A DNA stretch of 64,000 bases from Myroides marinus (GTDB lineage: Bacteria; Bacteroidota; Bacteroidia; Flavobacteriales; Flavobacteriaceae). The position numbers were made by a program, and so were the translations under genes. This document shows, piece by piece, positions 35,725 through 44,279 of the stretch (positions are counted from its first letter, which is position 1; each line of letters opens with the position of its first letter). The stretch spans positions 124,001-188,000 of the forward strand of contig NZ_FNYS01000003.1 of assembly GCF_900109075.1 (NCBI RefSeq). The letters run 5' to 3'. The notes under the pieces were generated by a model, which worked only from the letters and a program-made list of their open reading frames with translations, did no database searches and was not told the DNA's origin.

Positions 35725-37314
35725 ATGAAAAAATACAGTTTATCTAAATATAGTTTAGTGTTAGGTCTTTCAGCTATTTTATCACTAGGAGCGTGTAGCT
35801 CAGATTTTACAGAATTAGATCCTAAGGGGAATACTTCTTATGAGAATTACTGGAAGAGTGAGCAAGATGCTGTTGAGGCGGCGAATAGCTTATATCATAT
35901 GATGATGCAGGATGAGATGTTTGGACGTGGATTCTTTTGGTACATCAATGCTTCTGATGATATGGTGACAGGGCGTTTAAATGCTACTGCTGACAATATC
36001 AAAAACTTTAATATGAATGGGGATGAAAACTATGTAAATGGTATTTATCAAAATGCATATAAGGTAATCCGTAGGGCTAATGATATTATTACTAAAGTTC
36101 CTGGTATGAATATTAGTGAATCAGTAAAGAATAGAGTGCTAGGTGAAGCTTATTTTATGAGAGGATTCTTCTATTTCTGGTTAGCTCATACTTACGGGGA
36201 TAATGATAGAAATGGAGGAGTACCTATTATCACAGAGGCTAATATGTCTCAGCCAGCAGGTAGTTATAAAAGACCAGCTAGTGTAGTAGAAAACTATGAT
36301 CATATCGTAAAGGATTTGACTAAAGCAGCTGAACTATTGCCATTATTCACGCAGTACTCATCAGATAACTATGGAAGAGCACATAAAGATGCTGCTTTAG
36401 CTTATATCACAAAAACTTATTTATATTGGGCACAGTATGATAAATCTAAGTATAACGAGGTGGTAAAGTACGCTGATGCAGTTACTAACTCAGGTTCGGG
36501 TAGAGCATTAGTAAATACAGGTAATCCAGCTACAGATTACAGAGAGTTACACAGTTATAAAAACAACTGGAAGAGTGAATATATCTGGTCTGTTAACTCA
36601 GGTATAGAAGGCGGTAGTATCTTACCTGGATGTATGTTAGAAAACAAAGGTTGGGGAGCATATAACGGTTGGGGATATTATACTCCAACAGAAGGGCTAT
36701 ATCAAGAGTTTGAGAAAGATGATGCTCGTCGTAAAGTAACTTTACTTGTATTCGGAGATGAGTTGACTTATTTTGGAAAGACGAAAAGATACTCTTCAGA
36801 GAACTCTTTATCAGGGTTACAGTTTAACAAATATATGTATGAGTACTCTACAGAAGATGCTTTAGGTAAGTTTATCAATACAAATGGTGATAAACCGACT
36901 ACGACATATAATGTACCATTAATGCGCTATGCTGAGGTATTATTAATGAAAGCAGAAGCACAGATTATGTTAGGTCAAAACGGAGACGAAGCTTTAAATA
37001 AAGTGCGTGTGCGTGCTGGATTAGCTCCAAAAGCAGGGGCGACAATGGCTGATTTAAAACATGAGAGACGTGTAGAACTTGCAGGTGAATTTGCAAATAG
37101 ACACTTTGACTTAGTGAGATGGGGAGATGCTAAAGAAACGTATAGTAAACCACTTTACGGACGTATTCATAAGGATCGTTCTAACCCTGATTCACCATAT
37201 ACAGTATCAGAAGTATGGAAGGTTAGAAACTTTGATGCAAGTTATATGCACGTTTGGCCTATCCCAAATAGAGCTGTACAGTCTTCAGGAATTAAACAAA
37301 ATGTAGGTTGGTAA
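35725..37314 (+). CDS. SusD/RagB-type surface lipoprotein
   Basis: 529 residues. Lipoprotein signal with Cys at residue 24 (SLGACSSDF); SusD N-terminal region FTELDPKG..., TPR-like helices with RRANDIITKVPG and GEAYFMRGFFYFWLAHTYGD, and the C-terminal RagB domain (EVLLMKAEAQIMLG, ERRVELAGEFANRHFDLVRWG) ending HVWPIPNRAVQSSG. It lids the SusC barrel and binds ligand at the cell surface. A hairpin separates it from the phosphatase genes 65 bases downstream. Confidence 0.95.
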   Translation: MKKYSLSKYSLVLGLSAILSLGACSSDFTELDPKGNTSYENYWKSEQDAVEAANSLYHMMMQDEMFGRGFFWYINASDDMVTGRLNATADNIKNFNMNGDENYVNGIYQNAYKVIRRANDIITKVPGMNISESVKNRVLGEAYFMRGFFYFWLAHTYGDNDRNGGVPIITEANMSQPAGSYKRPASVVENYDHIVKDLTKAAELLPLFTQYSSDNYGRAHKDAALAYITKTYLYWAQYDKSKYNEVVKYADAVTNSGSGRALVNTGNPATDYRELHSYKNNWKSEYIWSVNSGIEGGSILPGCMLENKGWGAYNGWGYYTPTEGLYQEFEKDDARRKVTLLVFGDELTYFGKTKRYSSENSLSGLQFNKYMYEYSTEDALGKFINTNGDKPTTTYNVPLMRYAEVLLMKAEAQIMLGQNGDEALNKVRVRAGLAPKAGATMADLKHERRVELAGEFANRHFDLVRWGDAKETYSKPLYGRIHKDRSNPDSPYTVSEVWKVRNFDASYMHVWPIPNRAVQSSGIKQNVGW

Positions 37315-37330
37315 TATAATTTTCAAAAAC

Positions 37331-37368
37331 AGAGAGAGTTGCTATAACCACGGTAACTCTCTCTTTTA
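37331..37368 (+). terminator. intercistronic hairpin between susD and the phosphatase genes
   Basis: AGAGAGAGTT (37331-37340) pairs with AACTCTCTCT (37355-37364), followed by only four T residues counting the last stem base. Likely partial terminator or mRNA-stabilising hairpin rather than a full stop. Confidence 0.6.
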
Positions 37369-37378
37369 AACGCATAAC

Positions 37379-39175
37379 ATGAAAAGATTTTTCTTATCTA
37401 TTGCTTTAATGGCTAGTGTATTTATGGCACAAGCACAATCTAAAGCATATAGAATACACTCACATAATGATTATCAGCAATCTACACCATTTTGGACAGC
37501 CTATTCTAATGGGGCACAATCTATAGAAGTGGATCTGGTCTTGGACCAAGGAGCTTTATATGTAGCTCATGAATTGCATAGTGTAGATAAAAATAGAACA
37601 ATAGAGAGTTTATACTTAGAACCTTTATCTAAGGCGTTAACTTTAAATATAGGAAAGGCAAAAGGTCTTCACTTCTTAATTGATTTAAAATCAAATGCTA
37701 ATCAATCAATGAAATTGCTGCTTCCTGTATTACAGAAGTATGAAAAGTTGATTAAGGAGCAAGACATCACTTTTGTGATATCTGGGAATAAACCAGACGC
37801 TAAGGAGTTTAGTAACTATCCTAGTTATATTCAGATAGACCATCAGTCACTAACGCCTCTTACAGATCAGAAACTTTGGGATAGGGTAGCTATGGTAAGT
37901 CTTAACTTCAGAGAATATTCGGTTTGGAACGGAAAAGGACGCATAGTAGAAGAAGAAAAACAAAAACTACAAGAGGTAATAGATCTAGTGCACAGCCAAG
38001 GCAAAACCATTCGATTCTGGGGTACTCCTGATGGAAAAACTGCTTTTAAAGCTTTTGTAGATATGGGTATAGATGTTATTAATACAGATAATCCATACTT
38101 AGCCAATACTTATTTATCTAATCTGCATAAGACAGTTTATACAAACAAAGAAGTGTCTAAAGTGTACAAACCAACTTATGCAAATGACGATAAGAATATG
38201 CCTATTAAGAATGTAATCTTATTAGTGGGTGATGGTAATGGTTTGACTCAGATATCTTCTGCTGCTTTAGCAAATGGAGGTGATTTAAGCCTTCTTCAGT
38301 TAAAGAGTATTGGGTTTTTAAAGACGCAGTCAGGAGATGACTTTACTACTGATTCTGCTGCTGGTGGAACGGCATTAGCAACAGGCGAGAAGACATATAA
38401 TCGTTCTATAGGAATGAGTATGGAGAGAAAACCTCTAATTAATATCACAGAGTATTTAACTTCTTATAAGTTTAAAACTGGAGTAATTAGTACAGATGAA
38501 TTAACAGGGGCAACACCATCTTCATTCTATGCGCACCAGAAAGATAGAGATGACGACACTCTAATAGCAAAAGACTTACTTACGAGTAATCTTTCTCTAT
38601 TTGTTGGGGCTGGTAAAAAGTCTTTTAAAGGTCTTGACTTAAACAAACAGTTTAGTATAGTAGAGACAGTAAATGAAGTAGGAGTATCTAAGGCTAAGCG
38701 TGTAGGAATGTTCTTAGCAGAAGGTGGGTTAAAAGGAGTTATAGATGGTAGAACAGATGTGTTAGCTCAAGCGACTAAGAACAGTTTAGAGTTCTTATCT
38801 AAGGATAATCAGCCTTTCTTCTTAATGGTAGAAGGGGCAAAGATAGACTCTTATGGTCATTTTAATAATACAGGTGGAATTATTACAGAGGGGATTGATT
38901 TTGATAGAGCGATTACTGAAGCTTTAAAGTTCGCTGATAAAGATGGGCAGACTTTAGTTATCGTTACAGCGGATCATGAGACAGCTGGTTTTGCTATTCC
39001 TCAAGGAGATGTGAAAAAAGGAATTATAGAAGGAGACTTTATATCAAATGACCATACAGGTACGATGATACCAATCTTCGCTTATGGGCCAAGATCAGGA
39101 GAGTTCAGAGGTGTATATGAGAACAATGAGGTGTATCATAAGATTATCAAATTGCTAAATCTAAAGAAGAAATAG
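37379..39175 (+). CDS. fused phospholipase C/GDPD-like and alkaline phosphatase enzyme
   Basis: 598 residues with signal peptide (MKRFFLSIALMASVFMAQAQ). Residues about 22-255 are a PI-PLC/GDPD TIM-barrel-like domain: HSHNDYQQSTPF, GAQSIEVDLVLDQG, LYVAHE, LIDLKS, INTDNPYLA. Residues about 270-598 are an alkaline phosphatase: metal Asp 285 in LLVGDGNG, nucleophile Ser 326 in TTDSAAGG, D532/H533 in TADHETAG and H559 in NDHTG. The pair could cleave a phosphodiester and then release phosphate from the monoester in one secreted protein. Next gene starts directly after its stop codon. Confidence 0.9.
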   Translation: MKRFFLSIALMASVFMAQAQSKAYRIHSHNDYQQSTPFWTAYSNGAQSIEVDLVLDQGALYVAHELHSVDKNRTIESLYLEPLSKALTLNIGKAKGLHFLIDLKSNANQSMKLLLPVLQKYEKLIKEQDITFVISGNKPDAKEFSNYPSYIQIDHQSLTPLTDQKLWDRVAMVSLNFREYSVWNGKGRIVEEEKQKLQEVIDLVHSQGKTIRFWGTPDGKTAFKAFVDMGIDVINTDNPYLANTYLSNLHKTVYTNKEVSKVYKPTYANDDKNMPIKNVILLVGDGNGLTQISSAALANGGDLSLLQLKSIGFLKTQSGDDFTTDSAAGGTALATGEKTYNRSIGMSMERKPLINITEYLTSYKFKTGVISTDELTGATPSSFYAHQKDRDDDTLIAKDLLTSNLSLFVGAGKKSFKGLDLNKQFSIVETVNEVGVSKAKRVGMFLAEGGLKGVIDGRTDVLAQATKNSLEFLSKDNQPFFLMVEGAKIDSYGHFNNTGGIITEGIDFDRAITEALKFADKDGQTLVIVTADHETAGFAIPQGDVKKGIIEGDFISNDHTGTMIPIFAYGPRSGEFRGVYENNEVYHKIIKLLNLKKK

Positions 39176-40681
39176 ATGAGACGATTATTGATTTGTTTAT
39201 CTCTGTTATTAACTAGTGTAGTTAATGCACAAGTTAAAAAGGTCGAGGGACGAGTATTTGAAGATAGTAATCAAAATGGGCAATATGATAAAGGAGAACC
39301 TTTATTAAAGGGAATTACCATTAGCAATGGGCGTGATTTAGTAAAAACAGATGCTAAAGGAAAGTATAGCATCAATACGCTAGTAGATTATCAAGTATTT
39401 GTTATTAAGCCGTCTAGTTATCAGTCTGCTTTGTCTAAGGAGAATAAAGTAAACTTCTATATGCCTTATGAGGTATTAGGTAAAGTAAATACTTATGATT
39501 TCGCTCTATATAAACAAGAGGAGTCTAAACCTTTGCACGCTGTTCTTTTAGGAGACTTGCAATCTGATGTGATGGATGATATTCACCATGTAGAGAAATT
39601 AGTAGTAAGCGAATTAGTGCAGAGTCCGCCTAATTTAATCTTTCCTTTAGGAGATTTAGTGTTTGATCGATTAGAGGTCTTTGATCCTCTATCTAAGTCT
39701 TTAGGTTTAATAGGAAGCCCTATTTACTATGTAGTAGGTAATCACGATCTGAACTTCGGAAAAGGATTGACAATTAAAGATAGAGACAGCAGTTATAAAA
39801 AAGCTTTTGGCCCTTCTTATTATGCCTTAGAGTATGGAAATGAGCTAATTATTGTACTAAATAATATCATGCCTGTAGATGAAAAAAAGTATGTAGGTAA
39901 GATAGATGAGGTACAGAAGATATTCCTAAAGAATGTATTAAAACAATATGCCTCTACACATACTAAAGTAAAAGTAATGATGCATATCCCTGTGGAATTT
40001 ATGGAGGATAAAGCTGAGTTTGTGAATTTGTTTGACGCTTATAAAGAGGTGTTTATAGCAACAGGACATACGCATACTCAGTATCACAATTATTACCATA
40101 GAGCTGGTAAAACACCTATACACGAGCTAGTAGCTGGAGCAGTGTGTGGAGCGTGGTGGCAAGGCCCTCATGATATTGAAGGCATTCCTTTTGCGATGAT
40201 GTATGATGGTACTTGGAAAGGGTATTGGAATTTACATTCAGAAAAGGACAGTTATAAACTAGGATATAAAGTATCAGGTAGAGATCAGCAGAAACAAATA
40301 CACGTATGGGCACCCGAAGTAAAAGAATGGGATAAAAGCTTAGAACATCTAAATGATGGTTATGTATATGCTAATGTCTTTGCAGGAGATAAGGACACAG
40401 ATGTACAGATTAGTTATGACGGTGTCTCTTGGCAAAAGATGGAGTACTACGAAGGAGTAGATCCTCATTACACCAGATTTATAGAATTGCAGAAACTTGG
40501 CCGATTTAAAGGAATGAATATATCCAACTTTGTTGATGCAAAGAGAAAGAGTAAACACTTATGGAGGCTATCTATTCCTCAGGGATTAGAAAAAGGACCA
40601 CAAGTGATAAAAGTAAAAGCTATTGATCCTAGATACGGACTTAATCATGTGGAGTATCGTGTCATGTGGGCCCCACAATAG
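39176..40681 (+). CDS. secreted calcineurin-like phosphoesterase
   Basis: 501 residues with signal peptide (MRRLLICLSLLLTSVVNAQ). Three parts: an N-terminal Ig/CarboxypepD-like domain (VEGRVFEDSNQNGQYDKGEP), the metallophosphatase core with GDLQSD, GDLVFDRLE, GNHDLN, MHIP and ATGHTHTQ, and a C-terminal MetallophosC-type domain (VQISYDGVSWQKM). All metal ligands are present. Its ATG follows the phosphatase TAG with no spacer, implying translational coupling. It likely hydrolyses a product or a related substrate of the same organophosphate. Confidence 0.9.
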   Translation: MRRLLICLSLLLTSVVNAQVKKVEGRVFEDSNQNGQYDKGEPLLKGITISNGRDLVKTDAKGKYSINTLVDYQVFVIKPSSYQSALSKENKVNFYMPYEVLGKVNTYDFALYKQEESKPLHAVLLGDLQSDVMDDIHHVEKLVVSELVQSPPNLIFPLGDLVFDRLEVFDPLSKSLGLIGSPIYYVVGNHDLNFGKGLTIKDRDSSYKKAFGPSYYALEYGNELIIVLNNIMPVDEKKYVGKIDEVQKIFLKNVLKQYASTHTKVKVMMHIPVEFMEDKAEFVNLFDAYKEVFIATGHTHTQYHNYYHRAGKTPIHELVAGAVCGAWWQGPHDIEGIPFAMMYDGTWKGYWNLHSEKDSYKLGYKVSGRDQQKQIHVWAPEVKEWDKSLEHLNDGYVYANVFAGDKDTDVQISYDGVSWQKMEYYEGVDPHYTRFIELQKLGRFKGMNISNFVDAKRKSKHLWRLSIPQGLEKGPQVIKVKAIDPRYGLNHVEYRVMWAPQ

Positions 40682-40737
40682 CAATTGTGATTTTTCAAGT
40701 AGTTATTACATAACTATTTAGATTAGTAGTGTTTGTA

Positions 40738-40776
40738 TGGAAAGGCAACCCTGTTTAGGTTGCCTTTCTTTTTATA
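40738..40776. terminator. bidirectional terminator at the end of the susCD-phosphatase operon
   Basis: AAAGGCAACC / GGTTGCCTTT (40741-40767) with T-rich sequence after it; the convergent lipoprotein stop codon is 10 bases away. Confidence 0.88.
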
Positions 40777-41472
40777 TTATTCAGAGAATAGAAAGAATGG
40801 TAATACTTTTGGTTTTTCTTTAAATTCTATAGGAGATAGAAGATCTGCTTGTTTAAGTGGGGTGATAACTATGTTCTTTATTTTAGCATTGCCATTGATA
40901 GCGAAGCCTAGTTGTCCTTTAGTCTGTAGCAGATTGTGATTGTTCTGATAGTGAACATACTCTTCTTGATTTATCCATATATAGAGTTGGTTATTTCTCT
41001 TTTCTATTTTCCAATCCACCCATTTAGTAGAAGGTTTAAGTTCATATTTAGGAAGTTGTCCTATATGGTTTTTAGTGCGGATATACGTATTCTCTTTCTC
41101 TACTTCTTCAGCAGAGTAAAATTTGCGGTCTTCTATTTGTATCTTTTTGTCTAAAGTATTGTATAATATCCCTAGGAATGCCTGATCTTTTAGGTCTAAC
41201 ATAACTTCAAAAAGATAAGTACCATCTTTTACTTGAGATGAAAATGTAATAGAATAGTTGTCAGGTAATTTTTTATGTAGATTAACAATAGCCCAGTATT
41301 GATTTTTAGTACCTTCTAATAAAGTATCTTGAGCTGTCCATTCTCCGTTGACTACTGCCCATTTATTAAGGTGTTTATGATTTTTAGTAGTTGAGGTATA
41401 TAGCTTTTGTTCTGTTGATTTACAGCTAATCAATAAAGAGAAAGCAGAGATAAGAAGTAGTGATTTTTTCAT
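40777..41472 (-). CDS. lipoprotein with jelly-roll (3-keto-disaccharide-hydrolase-like) fold
   Basis: 231 residues. Lipobox with Cys at 17 (LLISCKST). The mature part begins KWAVVNGEWTAQDTLLEG and has FEVMLDLKDQAFLGI, WVDWKIEKRNNQLYIWINQ and QLGFAINGNAKIKNIVI, the strand order of DUF1080-like/LamG jelly-rolls, which bind or act on carbohydrates. No certain catalytic residues visible. It converges on the susCD-phosphatase operon and shares its terminator, so a related role is possible but unproven. Confidence 0.7.
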   Translation of the reverse strand: MKKSLLLISAFSLLISCKSTEQKLYTSTTKNHKHLNKWAVVNGEWTAQDTLLEGTKNQYWAIVNLHKKLPDNYSITFSSQVKDGTYLFEVMLDLKDQAFLGILYNTLDKKIQIEDRKFYSAEEVEKENTYIRTKNHIGQLPKYELKPSTKWVDWKIEKRNNQLYIWINQEEYVHYQNNHNLLQTKGQLGFAINGNAKIKNIVITPLKQADLLSPIEFKEKPKVLPFFLFSE

Positions 41473-41566
41473 TATCTAAATTATGAAGATATTTTTTTGC
41501 AAGTTTAACTAATTTGAAATAATAAAAACTCAATTTGTGTGTTATTATATACATACTAGCGAAAGG

Positions 41567-41597
41567 TTGTGAAGATTTAGATGAAACCTTATCTTTG
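41567..41597 (+). promoter_or_regulatory. promoter of the S41 peptidase gene
   Basis: -33 TTG (41567-41569), 20-base spacer, -7 TATCTTTG (41590-41597). Transcription would begin near 41603, leaving a leader of about 95 bases. Confidence 0.7.
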
Positions 41598-41697
41598 CGA
41601 ACTAGAGAATACAGAATCACCTAAAATTTGTTTGGGCTCAATACTTTTTTAAATGAGAGAGATTCTTTATTTTTAAATAATTAAATTAAGAACAGGA

Positions 41698-43197
41698 ATG
41701 ATTAAAAAAGGTTTATTATTAATTGCCTTACTAATGAGTAGCTCCGTTGTCTTTGGACAAAAGAAGTACTCAGAATTAACAAAAGAAGATTATTTAAATG
41801 ATTTTGATATTCTTATAAATATTATAAAGAACCAACACCCTAATCCATTCCGTAGTATTAATGCGAAAGAATTTGATAAGAAAGTTGTTGAGATAAGAAA
41901 GAATTTAGAGGAGAATCCTTCATATGCTACTTTCTTATTATCTAATCCAATCCCTTTAATTCATGATGCTCATTCTTCTTTGAGTACAGATACGACTATA
42001 TTTGAAGATTTTACGAAGGAGACTACTTTTTTTCCAATGAATACTATAGTGTATGAGGGGAAGGTATTTGTAAATCAACACAATCCTAATATTCCAGTAG
42101 GAAGCATCATAACATCAGTAAACGATGTTAATTCTAAATCATATTTAGATAGAATTAATGTTACAACGGATGGTCAGATAGTTGCTGATGATGCAAAAGA
42201 CTTCTCGTTTTATGTTTCATTAATGAATCCAGGAGCAGAGGAGTATAAGATTACTTATCAGGATAGTCTTAATGCAGTAGAAAAGAAGGAAGTCACAATA
42301 AAATCAGTTAATTACGCTCGTAATTATTACAATGTTCAAAAGGCAATTTTACCTGTTGATTTGATTAGTTATTCTTATGGGATCTATGGACGTAAGTTAA
42401 ATGATGATACCTATTTATTGACGATTAAGACATTTGCTTTTTCTGAGGAGTTCGCTTATCAAAAGTTGAGTTCTTTTTTTGAAAAACTAAATGCAGATGG
42501 AGTAAAGAACCTGATTATAGATGTACGTGGAAATGGAGGAGGATATCTAAGTAATATTCCATTGTTCTATTCTTTTATCTCTCAAGAGAAGGTCTTTAAG
42601 AACAGTTATCGATATGCGACTAAGGTTGTTGATATCAATGTGAGAGAAAATCTAATAGATGGTAGCGGAAGACAGTACTCTGATATGGATATCAAGAATA
42701 TGAATAACTTTATGTACCAGAGATATGACAAGAGTGAAGTGCCTGGTGATGAGTATTATTATGGAAATAATCGATTAGATGAGTCTTATGTAGAGAATTA
42801 TCCTAGAGACCGTTATTACTTTGAAGGAAATACGATGTTATTAATAGATAATAATACAGTATCAGCGGCTGCATATTTTGCATCATTATTTAAAGAGAAT
42901 AAAAGAGGAATGATTATAGGACAAGAGACGCGTACATGTAGCAACTTTACTACAGCATCTTGGTTTATTAATTATAAACTTCCTAACACACAGACTGTAG
43001 TTGATTTACCACGTTCAGAAGTATTTTTTAATAATCTAATTAGTACTAGAGAAGGATGTAGAGGAGTATTACCAGATTATTCTGTAGATGAGAGTGCTTT
43101 CTATAAGTCTTTAATAAAAGAAGAGGATCCTGAATTAACACTAGCTTTAGAGCTATTAAAAAGACAGTTGCAAGAACCTGAATTAAAAGAACCTTAA
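41698..43197 (+). CDS. secreted S41 family (CtpA/TSP-like) peptidase
   Basis: 499 residues with signal peptide (MIKKGLLLIALLMSSSVVFGQ). A PDZ-like segment is weak; the S41 core begins LIIDVRGNGGGYL near 277-289 and carries catalytic Ser 389 in NNTVSAAAYFASLFKENKRG followed by IGQET. Tail-type protease fold with an N-terminal helical domain (residues 25-80). Lacks the classic clear PDZ GxG motif, so it belongs to the DUF-like subgroup of S41 rather than to CtpA itself. Single-gene unit. Confidence 0.88.
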   Translation: MIKKGLLLIALLMSSSVVFGQKKYSELTKEDYLNDFDILINIIKNQHPNPFRSINAKEFDKKVVEIRKNLEENPSYATFLLSNPIPLIHDAHSSLSTDTTIFEDFTKETTFFPMNTIVYEGKVFVNQHNPNIPVGSIITSVNDVNSKSYLDRINVTTDGQIVADDAKDFSFYVSLMNPGAEEYKITYQDSLNAVEKKEVTIKSVNYARNYYNVQKAILPVDLISYSYGIYGRKLNDDTYLLTIKTFAFSEEFAYQKLSSFFEKLNADGVKNLIIDVRGNGGGYLSNIPLFYSFISQEKVFKNSYRYATKVVDINVRENLIDGSGRQYSDMDIKNMNNFMYQRYDKSEVPGDEYYYGNNRLDESYVENYPRDRYYFEGNTMLLIDNNTVSAAAYFASLFKENKRGMIIGQETRTCSNFTTASWFINYKLPNTQTVVDLPRSEVFFNNLISTREGCRGVLPDYSVDESAFYKSLIKEEDPELTLALELLKRQLQEPELKEP

Positions 43198-43210
43198 TAA
43201 GGACAAAACA

Positions 43211-43252
43211 TAAGAAGAGATGGCTAAGTGGTCATCTCTTTTCTTTTTGTAA
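43211..43252 (+). terminator. rho-independent terminator of the S41 gene
   Basis: AAGAGATG / CATCTCTT hairpin (43214-43242) followed by TTCTTTTTG. Confidence 0.8.
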
Positions 43253-43275
43253 TAGGCAGAATAATAATTGTTTTG

Positions 43276-43283
43276 TAAGTTTG
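43276..43283 (+). promoter_or_regulatory. -7 box of the sterol-desaturase-like gene
   Basis: TAAGTTTG, 23 bases before the ATG at 43307; leader about 18 bases. The nearest -33 candidate TTTTTG (43245-43250) is 25 bases away. Confidence 0.5.
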
Positions 43284-43306
43284 ACAAAACCAGTAGAAAC
43301 AGAAAT

Positions 43307-44017
43307 ATGTTAGAAAGAATTACTGAATTAACCTTTACTGAGTTGGTTGTTTTTAGTCTAGTGTTAAACCTTATATTCTATGGGGTATCTATTGGGTTAT
43401 ATACACTAGCTAATCGCTTTATAAAAGGGGAGTATATACAGGATGTAAAACAAGAAATTACTAAAGGAGATATTCTATTATCACTATTTGTATTAGTGTG
43501 TAATGCTTTTGTATTAGTATTAGGAGTTTGGTTTTATAACTTAGGATATATTAAGGTAGTCGAGAATAGTACTATGCTAATAATTCTATTACAAACACTT
43601 GCGTTGGTAATAGGAATGGATTTTTTGATGTATGTCTTTCATCGTATAGCACATATACCATGGTTTTATTCATTAGTACATTTAAGACATCATCAACATA
43701 CAAGCGTTAATCCAATAAGTCTTTTTGTACTTCATCCTATTGAAGCTATTGGTTTTGGTCTTTTGTTCACACTATTGCTATATCTATTTACGTTTGATAC
43801 ATTAGCTATAGCTTTATACTTGATTATTAATCTTATATGGGGGACGATAGGACATATAGATAAAGATGTGTTTAAGAATACTGCATTTGAGCGAATTACG
43901 CGAGATATTCTATGCTTAACTGTTTTTCACAATATCCACCACCAAGACCCCAAATGTAATTATGGTTTTTATACTTTATTATGGGATAAGTGCTTTAAGA
44001 CATATAGAAAGTTATAA
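43307..44017 (+). CDS. sterol desaturase / fatty-acid hydroxylase family membrane protein
   Basis: 236 residues from the ATG at 43307 (MLERITELTFTE); a TTG-started version from 43268 is rejected because it overlaps the -7 box. About four membrane helices and the di-iron histidine clusters: H-R-I-A-H, then R-H-H-Q-H, then HPIEA, then FHNIHHQD. Members hydroxylate or desaturate lipids or make carotenoid-type products. Substrate unknown. Length is somewhat short but complete in the His boxes. Confidence 0.88.
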   Translation: MLERITELTFTELVVFSLVLNLIFYGVSIGLYTLANRFIKGEYIQDVKQEITKGDILLSLFVLVCNAFVLVLGVWFYNLGYIKVVENSTMLIILLQTLALVIGMDFLMYVFHRIAHIPWFYSLVHLRHHQHTSVNPISLFVLHPIEAIGFGLLFTLLLYLFTFDTLAIALYLIINLIWGTIGHIDKDVFKNTAFERITRDILCLTVFHNIHHQDPKCNYGFYTLLWDKCFKTYRKL

Positions 44018-44279
44018 TTTAGGGTTGTAATTAGTTGATTATAAATAGGAAACTCTTTTTTTATACATGAATAACCCCTGGATAAATATAGTTGATTTAG
44101 GTTTTTGGAAAGATAAATGATGTTGATTATTAGTTAATTATGTTTTTTATTAATTACATGTAAGTATATTCTTTTACAAGAAAGGAAACTAGATTTTAAC
44201 ATTTTTTCGATTGAAATTCGTAATTTTGATATACTCCTTTATCATAGAGGATGTACGATAGTATCTTTAAAAGAATAAT

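Noticed and set aside
41426..41620. Minus-strand frame upstream of the lipoprotein gene
   Set aside because: Overlaps the promoter of the S41 gene and the lipoprotein start; no family pattern.
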